The notes under the pieces: generated by a model | What the model was told of the DNA's origin: nothing | Databases searched by the model: none | The model's input: only the letters and a program-made list of their open reading frames with translations | Assembly (NCBI GenBank): GCA_021018995.1 | Contig: CM037593.1 | Location: 15,962,088-16,026,087 of the forward strand | DNA: 64,000 nucleotides | Source of the DNA: Chloranthus sessilifolius | Lineage: Eukaryota > Streptophyta > Magnoliopsida > Chloranthales > Chloranthaceae | Direction: 5' to 3' | Position numbers and translations under genes: made by a program | Shown: positions 36,031 to 47,577 of the stretch, in pieces | How positions within the stretch are numbered: position 1 is the stretch's first letter | Layout of the letters: every line of letters begins with the position of its first letter

Positions 36031-36570
36031 CATAGTGACAAATTTCGTTTTCGGCAACTTTTCGGTGAGGGGTCCTTTCAGTACATTTCGGATTAATTTC
36101 GGAAAAATTTCGGGGATCAAATATATATAAAACAATGTATTTAAGTATTTGTGCTAAGCATTAAAGCTTAAGCACAAAGCTACAAGGCATATAGAAAAAG
36201 TGCTGCTTTTGGTTAAGTAGCTTTAGTCCCACATAGTTGGGGAGAGAATTCTAGACACTTCAACCCCTCTATATATTGCTTCAACTCTACACTTAAGCAA
36301 CTACAGCCGATGAGTGGTGACCGGTGAGCAAAGAGTCAAACTTTGCTTTTGCCATTTATTAGTAAATTACTAATAAAAAAATTCAAAAAATTTGAAAATT
36401 TTGAATATTAGTAAATTACTAATATAAAAAATTAAAAATTAAAAATTAAAAATCTTGAAAATTAACGAAAAAAAACCAAAATTCCCAAAATTTCCGAAAA
36501 ATACCGAAATTTCTTTGAAAGTTTCGTTTGACCCCCATTTCGCCGAATTTCAGCGAAATTTGTCACTATG
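36031..36570. mobile_element. hAT-type MITE with perfect 8-bp duplication
   Basis: Ends CATAGTGACAAATTTCG and CGAAATTTGTCACTATG are exact inverted repeats. ACAAGAAC flanks both sides (36023-36030 and 36571-36578). The CATAGTGACAAA end links it to the ATACGG family. The interior near 36130-36310 looks like a second, unrelated insertion. Confidence 0.93.
36222..36268 (+). promoter_or_regulatory. snRNA-like USE plus TATA arrangement (doubtful)
   Basis: AGTCCCACATAG is followed, about 33 bp later, by CTATATATT, the spacing of plant Pol II snRNA promoters. No known snRNA follows. A similar pair faces the other way at about 36590-36645. It may be an LTR or repeat promoter. Confidence 0.25.
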
Positions 36571-37854
36571 ACAAGAACGGGTTACCGAGGTTTTATATAG
36601 CCCAAGGCTTCCAGCCCACTGCCGATGTAGGACTATCATTCACTCCAGCTGACAGTTCCCTTCTCTGATCGTAAGGTCCGGTCTATGGTGATTTGGCTGG
36701 CATTTCTTTTCAATTTTCTAAACATGCTTTAGGCTGCTAAACTAATTGATCTTTCTCAGATTTGCGCTACTATTTTTATTTATTTATTATTATTTTATTT
36801 TAATTTGTTTTTTGTTAAAAAAAAAAATACTCACATATACCTATCTAAAATAGATGCATTAGTAAAGAGCCTCAATTCCTCCTTGGTGCTGATTCCTAAA
36901 CAGGAGGGGGTCAAACCTTATCTTATTATCGACCGATAAGCTTAATCGGGTGCGCTTACAAGATCATGGCTAAAGTGCTTGCCAACTGTCTCAAGAGGGT
37001 TACTGGCCAACTCATCTCTAATGTGCAAGGAGTCTTGATCCACGAAAAGGAAAAAAGAAATCTATCAACTATACCCACTGAAACCGAAACAAAATCCGAT
37101 TTGTTTATCCTTGATTATGATACTGAAATTGTATAGTTTGTAATGAAATTTTAATGGTTGGTATTACTATTACACCACTTTATGTTAGTATCCACCTCAC
37201 TAGAATAATGGAAAAATTCGTTGATTGCTTTATATCAGATGATGGAGATCGTTTTTATTTCAACATTCAATACAAAAGATCTTGAGATGGCGTATCATCA
37301 AACAATCAGATGTTAGCCTTGCCTTGACAATAATGGTGATAAGGACCAAGGATCAAAATTTCGGCCGAAACGATTTTGTATGGGGTTGAAATTTTAGTTT
37401 CGGTCCCCTTTGAAACCGAAATGATACCTGAAATGTTGATCTTTGATAACGACTCAAGATTACAACTTTTTGGATCAGTTTCTCTTAAGGGATCTCATCT
37501 CTTTCCGAGGAAAACTTTGAATTCTATAGCATTTTTTAATGGATTCAGGGGTACCGTTACTCTTTCTTACTTGAAGCTTTATTAAATATGATAATGCATA
37601 GCAAAAACGCAAGAAAGTTCACAGAAGGTTATAAGAAAAACAATTTTAGAAACGCATCCTATCACAACCAACACTCCAAACTAGGTTACGCAATTTATTT
37701 TGTTTTGGATGCAGTGAACAGCTATTCTAGAGTATAATTAGTTGCCTGTAGCACAATTATTCTTTTATTGCAAATTTTATGTCAAAATCATATTGGGCTC
37801 ATGGTCATGACTTAGGTGTCGTGCTGATAGTAGTGGGATAAGTTAGCACAAAAT

Positions 37855-38090
37855 TATATATATATTCGGTATCGGTCGATCCGGAGTGATCTGACCGATT
37901 CACATCCGATACGCGTGTATAAACGATCCAACCTAAAGATTTGGTATCATTTGAGCCAAAATCAATCCGGATCGGACAATATTTGAAACCATGCTCCAGA
38001 TATCTAAACACCAAATCGTTGTGTAAATGATCTTATACCATTAAAATTATACTTTTTATCTCACACCATTACAGAAAATTGTAAACGACA
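37855..38090. repeat. GATACC fragment followed by MULE-MITE fragment
   Basis: 37855-37990 has GGTATCGGTCGATCCGG and GATACGCGTGTATAAACGATCC words; 37995-38090 has TCTAAACACCAAATCG and ATCTCACACCATT of the MULE MITE. Confidence 0.5.
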
Positions 38091-38189
38091 AGTAGGTTTT
38101 GTGCCTAAAAAGTACAGGCCGCTAACGTGGTGCGTTATACTTGATATGTATCAGTTTTAAATTCTTGCAAGTGATTATTCTACCTGGAG

Positions 38190-38450
38190 ATTGTTGTGTA
38201 GCAGTTCTATCCTCCTCTCTACTCACTTCTTGTCAGAGTTGATTCTATTTGTTCTGATAGGGAACTAGTAGAGAGGAGGGTAGAACCGCTAGTGCAGATA
38301 AATCATGCATAAAATTTTGCTATACAAGGAGTTATCAAGGAGAAGGGGTACCTGCTAATGTAGGTATCGGGATGTTAACAAAGAGGATGGTAACCTACTA
38401 AAGCAGGTGAGCTCTGCTATGGCAGGGGCTATCAAAGAGCAATGCCATAC
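38190..38450. mobile_element. Foldback MITE (GGCATAGCTCTT family), diverged copy
   Basis: TATCCTCCTCTCTACT pairs with AGTAGAGAGGAGGGTA; shares CTGATAGGGA and AAAGAGCAATGCCATA with 41493-41865. Confidence 0.55.
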
Positions 38451-38819
38451 GCAGCCAAAGAGGCTATAAGCATTAGAAAATCAACAATTACATCAAATTT
38501 GTAATATTGCACACGAGCAATTCATTTTTTAGCACTTTTAGACTCTTAGTTACATGATACAAGTACTTTTTTAGATGATCATTTCAATTCAATTTGGATA
38601 AATTCAAGAATGATTAGGGAAAATTTTGGGGATTATAAAAGATATATCAAAAATAAGTTAAATTTTAGAAAAATATAAAAACATATTTTAACCTATTTAG
38701 AGTTGAAAATGATATTTTTAAGCAATAAAATAAGTGCATTAATTATCCACTGTCATTTCTGAAGGAGCATCTATCAAATGGTATACATGATTCCACGTGG
38801 CACTAATGCAAAAAACTAA

Positions 38820-38966
38820 CACTACAAAAAACAAGACTATTAGCGGCAGTAAAAAACTGCTGCTATTAACAAAAAATTATCGCTAATAGTCATTAATAGT
38901 TTTTTGTTAATAGCGTTAGTTTTTTACTCCAAGAAACTGCCGGTAATAATCTATTTTTTTGTAGTG
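38820..38966. mobile_element. CACTA-type MITE with TAA duplication
   Basis: Ends CACTACAAAAAACAAGA and TCTATTTTTTTGTAGTG; TAA flanks both sides. Contains GGCAGTAAAAAACTGC and TTAACAAAAAATTATCGC-type inverted words. Confidence 0.92.
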
Positions 38967-39810
38967 TAACCTGAGTGCCAAGTTTACTTGCCACTCGGGA
39001 CACTTTCCTATTACTAACTTTTTGGCAGGTCCTTCAAGGCTCCTATGGACCGGAACTCAAGGCACGTAAGAATCTACGTGTCATATTCTAATTTGTTCAA
39101 ATCGCTATTTTTGGCATTCTAAAATACATAAATCAACGGCATTGACACGTCGCGCCACATAACCTGCATGCAAAATTGTCTATAAAAAATTGTCCACTAT
39201 ATAACAATGTCCAAGAAACCCTATAAAAATGTGAAACATTTATGCACAATAAATCTGTTTAAAGCATAGGTGCCCTCTAAGATTTGGGAGACACAAAAAT
39301 AAAGGGTACCTTGGGACCATAATGACCCACATTTTTTTTCAGAAAAAACTAAAAAAAAATTCTAGAAAAAATGTTTTTTTTCGAAAAATTCCCCTTTTTT
39401 TAAAAAAACTAACGTGTTTTAAACCCTTTTTTTTTTTTTTTGAAAAATACGTTTTAAACCCTTTTTTTCTGTTTAAAACCCTTGTTTGGTTAAAACATGT
39501 ATATATTTTTTATTTTTTTAAATTATTAATATCTTTTTATTTTTGTAATTTTCCCGCTTTTTTTCTGAAATTACCCAAATTTACCCTTTTTTTATATATT
39601 TTCGGAGCCGTTTTATTCTCGTGCCAAGTCCGGGTATATATCCCAAAGTATTAACATAATTATGAGCGCATATCAATATGGTTCTTAGAACACTTTCTGA
39701 GATATATATAATATGAAATCAAAATTTAATATATTACACGTGCACTGCCACTACACCTATACATACATAAGATTTACTTTTTGTTTTCTTCACTATTGTA
39801 GGGCTTCCCT

Positions 39811-40920
39811 CTAAAGGTTAATTAATTTTTTGCTAAGGCAATCCCTCCATGCATTTTATGAACTCATTATGATTAGATTCTTGTCGTAAAACAAGAACCA
39901 AATAACCAAATATAATTTATGTCCAATATAATATGTTCATCAAATTATTTGTGATACTTTTAATTTCTACATCCCATTGTATTAGATAAAATAATGCTTT
40001 GTAACTTTTTAATCAAACATATTTGTTCACAAAGTATTAGTACAATCACCTATTTTGTACCTATCCTATGCCTAAAATGACAATTAAAAGACCTAAGAAG
40101 AATTAAATGGAGGTAGCATAATCAACAAACTTCATTATGTCATAAACTCAGTTGTAGGTTAGTTGAATACTATTTGGGCCGCAACCACACATATTTTAGT
40201 AACATTGCAGTTCTTATTATGTACGTTCACTACAAACGAAGTACCATGGTTCTCCTCTACTATATGTTGATCTATTAAAATAAGGTGTTTCAGTGACACT
40301 TGCTGTTAAAGACAGTTTTTGATAGAGACAGGACTAATAGTAGCAATTTTTTGTTAATAGCGACAATTTTGACTGCCACTAATAGTCTTATTTTTTGTAG
40401 TACTTAATATAATTAAACTATAGTAAAAAATTCTATATACACCATGCATCAAGATAAATGTATCACTGATATTGTACATGCCCCACAATTTCATCAGTTT
40501 AATATGATCAAATGGAAGGGCATAGTTGTATAATATTAGTCAATTATCACACATTATTGCTTGTATCTTGCTTCTAGTAACAATTCTTCCAGTTGAATGG
40601 TTAATTTAAGTTCAAATCCTCCATTAACAATGATAATTAAGATAAGTCTTGTTGAAATATGAAGGATTGATGAAATCATCGAATGACTTCGGCACTTTAA
40701 TGTCTTTTCCTTAATTAACTCCTCTGTCGTTGGGTCTAGTTTCTTCCTTGAATTTTGATGGATTTAAAATCTTATAAAAATAAACGAGAAGAAATCAAAA
40801 ACCTTAGAGAGAAAAATAATTCGATATTATATAGGTTGCGTTTGAGTTAGCTCTTAGAGGTTAACTCTTCTAAGAACAAATACAGCTCTCTACCTGCTCT
40901 TAAAGTGCAATGAGACCGTC
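39811..40920. repeat. 1-kb dispersed duplication, copy B
   Basis: Partner of 30483-31520. It retains about 70 bp (TTCTTATTATGTACG... CTATTAAAATAAGGTG) that copy A lacks, next to the decayed CACTA MITE (40280-40402). Confidence 0.9.
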
Positions 40921-41492
40921 AAAACGTCATGTGGATGTGAAGTCCAAGCTCTCGCCCATAATGGTCTGACCACCCATCGTAGAAAATTTCTTTTTTCAAA
41001 TCCCTTCAAATTATTATTTTGTGAGATCCAGTGTTGACTTAGGGTAATTAGATGAGTCTCAGCCCAATTTAAAGAATAATTAAATATCTCTCAATCATGG
41101 CTCATACTAGGAATCTTTTGGTTTAAACAGCCACAGATTGGATGAGATAACCTGAGTGACGAGTAAGATGATCTCTTTCACCGATTCTATGTTGATTGAG
41201 TGGTGGAAGAAATAGATCTTGAAAGAAGATCAAAGTATAGAAATCTTTAAGTGCTATTAATTTATGCTCCGTTATCAATTTCTTGTTTAATTAAAATTAA
41301 TATAAAGTTTCCACCTTCGGTTTTCATCATTTTTTTCCTGCAATTTGAAGCTGACAAAATCCTTCCTTTCTTGTCGATCAAAAAAATAAAAAACCTTCTT
41401 TTCTTGCTCTGTCAAATTCTTGTTAAATATAAAATTTGTGGTCACACTTCTCATTTACTTACCAAAAATTAAGATTATCAATTATTTTATGA

Positions 41493-41865
41493 GATTTGGC
41501 ATAGCTCTTTGTCAACTCTCTGTCAGAGTCGGATATACTTATTTTAGCAAGCCCCTTTCTCCTTGCTAACTCCCTATAAAACAGGATTTACCTTCTCTAA
41601 CAGTTACCTCCTTGCTCTTTGCTGACTCCCTACCAGAGCAAATTTTTACCTCCTTGCTCCTTGCTGACTCCCTACCAGAGCAAATTTTGGCAAATAAAAT
41701 TTGCTCTGATAGGGAGTGAAGAGAGAGCAGGAGAAAACTGTTACGAGTAGATAAATCAGGGAGTTAGAAAGGTATAGGGGGACCTTCTAAAGAAGATGGC
41801 AAAGATTTAGCAAGAGAAGGGAAACCTGTTTTGACCGAGGGAGCTAACTAAGAGCTATGCCAATC
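41493..41865. mobile_element. Foldback MITE (GGCATAGCTCTT family)
   Basis: GATTTGGCATAGCTCTT at the left pairs with AAGAGCTATGCCAATC at the right; the middle is a near-perfect palindrome around GCAAATAAAATTTGC. A block of about 42 bp (CTCCCTACCAGAGCAAATTT) is duplicated in tandem in the left arm. Confidence 0.8.
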
Positions 41866-42249
41866 ATAGCCTTAGTCTCCAGGGAAGGGTAATGAACTGT
41901 CAAATGAGAGTCTCTGACCTGTTGTCACTAATTTGACTGTTGTTGATGTTGGTGCAAGGTCAAATGAATTTAAAGCTAATAGTACTTATTTATTACTATG
42001 TTACTTTTGTAGTAGATTGGCCCAACCGTAAGGCTCTCGAGTATGTACCATAATTTGTCAACCTCAAAGGCAAACTCTTCTATATGCTTTGTTTGCATAA
42101 TTTTGTTGATTTGAATATAGGTATTCTCCTTAATAATTATTTAATTATTTTGAGAGTATGTATTAAAATTTTAAATTTTAAATCGACAAGTCAACCATAT
42201 CAGGACAATCAAATAACTTTACACATATTGGGACAGCTGAAAATATAAA

Positions 42250-42830
42250 AATTCAGGTTGTTACAAGGAAGTGCTTTTGAAATGTGAGTTTTGCAGCATA
42301 GAAGTGGAGTCTGATCTATTTCCATCGGGTGCGTTTTCTCCTCTCAGACTTGGGTTCCCTTTTCTATCTTGATTCAGGTTTTTAGTAGTTGTATTGGTGA
42401 GGCCTTCGCATTGGTCATGGCCAGATGGGTTGAGGATAATCATAAGCATCCTTAGAAAACATTGCTATTCGCGATCATCAATCTTCTTGGGAGTTTGTAG
42501 ATGGAGGAACCAGCAGATTTTGAATTCAACGTTCTAATCACATAAATCAGCATTACATCGGTGGAATTTGGGATCGTCAACATATTCTACCACTTCGGTA
42601 ACGGACATCGCTCGAGAATTGATCAGCTCATGGCTTTCATAGCATTATGCTTTTCATTTTTCTGCTTACGCCTTCTCCCAGTTCGTTTTCCTTACTGCAA
42701 CTTTTTTAAGCCTTTTTTTTGGGGGGGGCTTGGTCTCTCTGCTGCAAAGCACCTTGCTGGACCTTCCTTTTTATCGGTTGTAAGTTCATTGTTTCTTAAT
42801 AAAAGTATAGCATTAATTTCATTGAAAAAA
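42250..42830 (+). mobile_element. Possible LINE 3' tail
   Basis: The segment TTGCTGGACCTTCC ... TTTCTTAATAAAAGTATAGC then ATTGAAAAAAC looks like the 3' end of plant LINEs. The 91-codon ORF at 42561-42836 shows no family match and was not called as a gene. Confidence 0.35.
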
Positions 42831-43234
42831 CAATAACACAAACTTGGCAATTTTCATTAAACGAGCTATTTGTTCAAACTCAAAATCTGTGAAAGTCTAA
42901 GTCTTCACATGAACGTAACAGCAAACTCCACTTTTTTGAAAGAGTACCACTCTGTCCCACCATCCCTTCTAACCAATTTAACCATATTAACCATATTATT
43001 CAACTAATTAACTATTTATTTCAAAACTGAATCCCTTGGCTATGTAGATTGCTTTTCAATCATTACCCCACCCACAATGTAACCTTCATTTGTCTTAAAG
43101 ACTTGAAATTGAGAGACAGGAAATTGAGAGATAACTACGAGATTATTACAAAGGGATTATAATTACAGAATTGCATCTCCACCTTGAGATGCGTCAAACC
43201 CCTGACCTTTTTTTTTTTTACATCAGGTGAGAAC

Positions 43235-44248
43235 CTATACCCCTCTGCTCTTAGGTATATCTGACTTCCATTGCATGCTGCCGGGAATTCCGTAAAATTG
43301 GCCATCAATTGGCAGCCCGCTAAAGTTACATTGTTGCAACGGTCTGTTTCCCGATACCCCCTGCAGCCCGTGGGAACTGAATGCCGTTGGTGGGACCAAC
43401 CATGGAGCAGGCTGCCAAGGAGGTTGCAAGTTGTGTGGGCCGCGTGGTGGACCCACCTGAGGTGGCTGCAGAGGCTGCAGGGGCATGGGCAGCGGCGGAG
43501 CAAGCGGTCTTAGACTCTGCTGAGGTGTCTGCTGAGGCGGTGGCATTGGAGCCATATGTTGAGGTGGTGGAGGCCGCCACTCGGGAATGTCGTCGTCATC
43601 GTCATTCCATGGCTCAGTATTGATAGGGCCAAAATCTGGTTGGGTATTGATAGGGCCAAAATCTGGTTGCTGCCGCCATCCAGATGGAACAGGCCCTGCT
43701 TTGCCCTGCCCGTATCTTTGTATCAGCGCTCTCATTTGATCAACTGGACGAGGCGGTGGTGGCCGGAGTTGAGCAGGAGGTGGGGGCTGGAAACGGGAAA
43801 CAGGTGGTTTCGGCCCTTTCGCAAAGTCAAATTCTGGCAGGTCATCTTCTTCTCTGGACGGCCCAAATCCTGGGGGTACATCATCAATCGGTTCTTCTTC
43901 CGATGGAGGGTCAGGATTCGTCGGAGGCGGGCCTGATGGAAGAGGCGGCAAAGCTGGTTTAACGGAGGGTTCTTGCTGTCTCTTTATAGGGTAGTGCTGC
44001 CTTTTCGAATTTTGTTTCTGGTGTGAAGAATATTTGGGGGATATGGTGGAACTTATATGGACTTTTCTCCACACGACTATGCCAATCAGGCCATCATCTG
44101 CGGCATCAAGGGTCTCCATTTGATCCTTTGGTAGGTGTTTCGAGAGCATTTCAATGGTTTTGACGTGGGGGGGGCATAAATAGAGTTCCACCCCAGGGGC
44201 AGGCTCTGCAAAACCCACTCTCTCATCTGCCACATAGGAATATGCAAC
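43235..44248 (-). CDS. SPOC gene last exon (end of SPOC, proline-rich tail, stop)
   Basis: Starts VAYSYVADERVGFAEPAPG after acceptor CTTGCAG and ends with SRGV and a TAG stop (337 residues). After IVVWRKVHISST the chain becomes proline-rich (PPPPAQLRPPPPRPVD) with acidic runs (NDDDDDIPEW) and a DVPPGFGP motif found in this family. A 27-bp tandem duplication (43617-43643 and 43644-43670) doubles QPDFGPINT in frame. A possible AATAAA poly(A) signal lies at 43015-43020. Several long ORFs on the other strand here are composition shadows. Confidence 0.92.
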   Translation of the reverse strand, partial: VAYSYVADERVGFAEPAPGVELYLCPPHVKTIEMLSKHLPKDQMETLDAADDGLIGIVVWRKVHISSTISPKYSSHQKQNSKRQHYPIKRQQEPSVKPALPPLPSGPPPTNPDPPSEEEPIDDVPPGFGPSREEDDLPEFDFAKGPKPPVSRFQPPPPAQLRPPPPRPVDQMRALIQRYGQGKAGPVPSGWRQQPDFGPINTQPDFGPINTEPWNDDDDDIPEWRPPPPQHMAPMPPPQQTPQQSLRPLAPPLPMPLQPLQPPQVGPPRGPHNLQPPWQPAPWLVPPTAFSSHGLQGVSGNRPLQQCNFSGLPIDGQFYGIPGSMQWKSDIPKSRGV

Positions 44249-45578
44249 CTGCAAGGCAAAAAGAAAAAAACTGTTAGAAATATTGTCATAATCATGATCA
44301 AATTTAGAAGTGCTCCTATGTGCCAAGTAGACTCAGTGGTTCGGATGGACGGACGTCCGTGAATGGACTCACGGGCATCCGTAGTCACGGACATCCGTGA
44401 GTGATTCAGGGACGTCCGTGTTCTGGCGGTTCCGACGGTTATAGGAAGTTAGTGTCTCAAGGACATCCTTGCCCCAACAGTATAAAAATGATATGTGTGA
44501 TTCGGGATGTAAGGTTTTGGGGGAAAAATTCTTCACGCCAAAAATCTCTTCAAAGTTTCCCATTTCCTTCTCTTCGAGATATTTAGGTGTTATTCTGAAT
44601 GGATAAAAAAAAGTCTTAAAGAATCTTTGCCTCGATAAATAGAGGTAGATCTTTATGTTTTAAATTTGTGATGGGCTCGTGAGTGAAACGAGTGGACCAT
44701 CGTGAGAGACGACGGTTGAAGGTGATAGCATTGTCACTATGGAAGGGATGATCGTGAGATGCGGTCAATATTGGTGAAGAAGAGTGAAAGGGGATTTCAT
44801 TCTTAAAAGCACTGTAATAAATTATTTTCATAGTGGATTGTTTGCCTTGGATCTGAGATAGAGTGAAAGTGGATTGTTTGCCTTGGATCTTGAGATAGAT
44901 CCCGTGGTTTTTACCTGTGAAAGGGTTTTCCATGTTAAAATCGTCTTTGTTAATTTTGTGGTTGTGTTTGCATATTTTCTCTTTTTATATCATCGATAAC
45001 TCCGAAATTTCAAAAACAAATCTAAATACAAGTAATAGCGGCTGCAGAACAGAGAAAACAACGAAAAATAAAGATTGAATAATATGAAGACAATGACCTC
45101 GGAGAGGTTTGATCGCTCACTCTCAGGTGATCCCTCCTTCCAAGAGAAATGAACAACCTGGAAAAGAAACACACGTATGATAAATACTATAATCACTGTC
45201 TAAGTGAATACAAGAGAAAAAAAAAATCATATAAAAAGAAAATTGAAGAAACTTATTTGAAGCATAGTTCTGAAACGATTTTTTTTCCTGTCTCTTTCCT
45301 TCATCATATTGATGTACCAAGAAAATGGAATTCTACTGTACTGTAATCCTTTGGGACATGCTATGATCACAAGTATCAGCATACGTGATTGATAAGAGCA
45401 GATAATAGTGGAAAGCACACAATTAGCTACATCAATACAAGAGTGATTGAGAGGTACCATGATTGCACGGCTTCGAGACTGAGGAAGCTCTTGGAGGAAT
45501 TTTTCAAATGCATCAATTCTAACTCTTCCCTTGATCTCAAGAAAGCTAGGCCAGTCCTTTGTAGATGTTTTCTCACCA
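43235..45578 (-). CDS. SPOC-domain protein, TFIIS/PHD elongation-factor type (3' part of gene)
   Basis: Three exons (45458-45578, 45098-45157, 43235-44248) encode a SPOC domain and the C-terminal tail of a nuclear protein of the plant group that joins PHD finger, TFIIS central and SPOC domains and is thought to act in transcription or chromatin control. SPOC blocks seen are WPSFLEIKGRVRIDAFEKFL, ELPQSRSRAIM, VADERVGFAEPAPGVELYLC and DGLIGIVVWRK. The tail is proline-rich with acidic patches. Splices keep frame. The 5' exons (start of SPOC, TFIIS and PHD parts) are absent from 45.6-64 kb as far as I can read and may lie beyond the window across nested transposons; a truncated copy is the alternative. 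The gene has the same orientation as OTU7. Confidence 0.88.
44319..44990 (+). mobile_element. Probable copia solo LTR inside the SPOC gene intron
   Basis: Begins TGTGCCAAGTAGACTCAG; a TATA-like AGTATAAAAATG lies at about 44479; the end carries GATCCCGTGG and CCTGTGAAAGGGTTTTCC, typical of the R-U5 part of copia LTRs. Near the start, 44349-44420 is a cluster of ACGGACGTCCGT palindromes. It fills most of the 849-bp intron and runs antisense to the gene. Confidence 0.7.
45098..45157 (-). CDS. SPOC gene exon (20 codons)
   Basis: Encodes VVHFSWKEGSPESERSNLSE, phase 0 at both ends; acceptor TTTCCAG, donor GTCATT. W-KEGSPES is a conserved SPOC block in the plant family. Confidence 0.9.
45458..45578 (-). 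CDS. SPOC gene exon (SPOC N-terminal part)
   Basis: The first base completes a codon from a missing upstream exon; then GEKTSTKDWPSFLEIKGRVR and IDAFEKFLQELPQSRSRAIM. Acceptor GTTACAG, donor GTACCT. The preceding exon (family pattern WEG-x-LQL...FFKS) was not found. Confidence 0.9.
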
Positions 45579-45730
45579 CTGTAACACAAAATTAGGTCAA
45601 TAAGAAATACGCAAGAATCAAACATGCATATCCAGAGCCAAGATCAGGCTATCAATTTCAGATTTAAAAAAAGTAACTTATAAAGATATGCATGAGGCAG
45701 CAATCAATCAAGCACTGTGTATGTAGGGCC

Positions 45731-46266
45731 AAGGTATAAAACTCAGTATCAGTGGCCATATCAGACCCCTCTCTGGACTGACATGCATCAGCAATAAGTA
45801 TAAGCAATGTGCCCTTTTTTTGGAAAAAAAATGTTACAAAAAACTGAACTATTTCAAAATCTCTCTCCTGACCATGCAGGTAGAGACAACACCCTCACCG
45901 TCCCATTTTAAGTACATGATACCATGCGTTGTCCAAAATCTCAGTTTTCAGCTACGTATAGGTCCCCACCGATACCACCGACATATCAAATTATCGGCTG
46001 ATAATTTGATACAAATCAGATGATACTTTGAATCTATCGAGGTTTAAAGAGTTTAGGGGTTCAAACTATCAGATGTATTGTCTGATATTTGAAATTTCAG
46101 GTAATACGTCCAATAATATGGACAATACAGTACAATATGACAACACCTTGTTATCGTTTAGTCCTCGTCTTCATCCTGTACTGATATGTAACACTATAAC
46201 ATCCTTGTTATCGCATTGACCTCTTCTTGATCTGACGGTATCAGACGATATTTTGAATGATGGTGT
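45731..46266. mobile_element. GATACC-family element, diverged copy
   Basis: Left end CAAGGTATAAAACTCAGTAT resembles the terminal repeat at 50866; interior has GATACC and TATCGG words; the right end is unclear. Confidence 0.55.
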
Positions 46267-46663
46267 CACATGGCACACTTTTTACAAATCCAATTGGTCC
46301 AAGTTGTAGAACATCCTATGAACCTAAGCCCAAAAAGCATGCCCATCAGAGGATCTATACCACCCAATCTGAGCACTTCATTTGGCACCATGTTAATTAT
46401 GAAGATCTATATTAGCATTACCAGATCAAATAAATTTGAATCTTTTAATGAGTATGGTGTTTTAACTTGAGTGACATTCATATGATTTTTCGACACCTGG
46501 GTGGCGTGGATTGGTCAAGAAAGGCTGTCATGACTTAGAAGGTGGAACTGGGATGGTGTTATCTCCAGAACGAGTTCCCTCTATTCCTATGTGGATGATT
46601 CATCTCCAAAAGATATGATTAATAAATCGGTAGATAAGTGCATAATTTAGTAGTATCTTTATA

Positions 46664-46930
46664 GCACGGTGTCAGTATCGGTATCGGGTATCGGTCCATG
46701 GACCGACATGTATCAGCCGATACGGACACGGAATCGCCGATACCGTATTAGCAGATTTTTTTTTAAATAAATAGGAGAAAGAGTGGTATTGGTCAGTATC
46801 GGCCGACTCTGACCCGCATTGGTCAGATAGAGATAATGATACTGATACCACCCTGATACCTCTATCGGAGTGGTATCGGTATCGGTCTCCACGAAGCCAA
46901 TAAATATCAGTATCGGCTGACTATGGTTTA
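46664..46930. repeat. GATACC-family element
   Basis: Dense GGTATCGGTATCGGGTATCG, CCATGGACCG and CCGATACGGACACGG words in alternating orientation. Confidence 0.75.
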
Positions 46931-47410
46931 TACATATTAAAATATGTCTCACAAAGTTGATTTCAAATAAATTGAACAAGGCGATGAGGACGATTCCCCA
47001 TTCAGTCATTCTTGGTCTTCCTATTTTTCTTCAGGTTCTTCAACGGCTCCCTAGGACCAAGTTATTATGAGGCTTCAGCAAAAATTAGCTATGTGGAAAA
47101 GAAAGACCCCTCACTGGAAAAGAAGAATGACACTAATAAAATTCCTTCTTTTAGTCTCTACACACTTCAATGGCTCTAGTTTCCAAGAAGTAGCACATAA
47201 GCTTGAAAGCTTCAAAGAAACTATCCTTCCAGTGGAAGGGTGTCCAGTTTCACATTCCACATAGGATTTGGGATTGCAAACTTGAAATAATCAAATAAAA
47301 AATCAATTGATACAGTTGAAAAAATTTTAGCAAATATTTCAAGATATAGATTGATCCAATTTCATTCTAATCGATTTATCAAAAATTAGAGAAATAGGGT
47401 TTCTAAGGAA

Positions 47411-47490
47411 TTGGGGTTTTGCTCAAATGGTGATGTCGTGAAGCATGTAATTTGAGGACATAGGTTTAAATCACTACCCTTTTTTTAAAG
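47411..47490 (+). mobile_element. Possible tRNA-derived SINE
   Basis: GTTTTGCTCAAATGGTGATG (A-box-like) and ACATAGGTTTAAATCAC (B-box-like) lie 40 bp apart. Flanks GTTTCTAAGGAA and GTTTAAGGAA are only roughly alike. Confidence 0.4.
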
Positions 47491-47577
47491 AGTTTAAGGA
47501 AAAGTGACCCCATTTGTAAAGCTTGAGTGCAGTACTTGTCATCTCATGTAATACTGTTGCGGAAACACTACCTAGGT

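Noticed and set aside
39322-39654. Phe-rich 110-codon ORF
   Set aside because: T-rich low-complexity sequence resembling the interior of the ATACGG MITEs; no protein signature.
43271-43962. Several plus-strand ORFs opposite the SPOC exon
   Set aside because: Antisense shadows of a GC-rich, proline-coding exon with proven splice junctions on the other strand.
46990-47270. Possible exon reading FFNGSLGPSYYEASAKIS on the plus strand
   Set aside because: It follows a TTCTTCAG acceptor but soon meets stops and no family is recognised; too weak to call.
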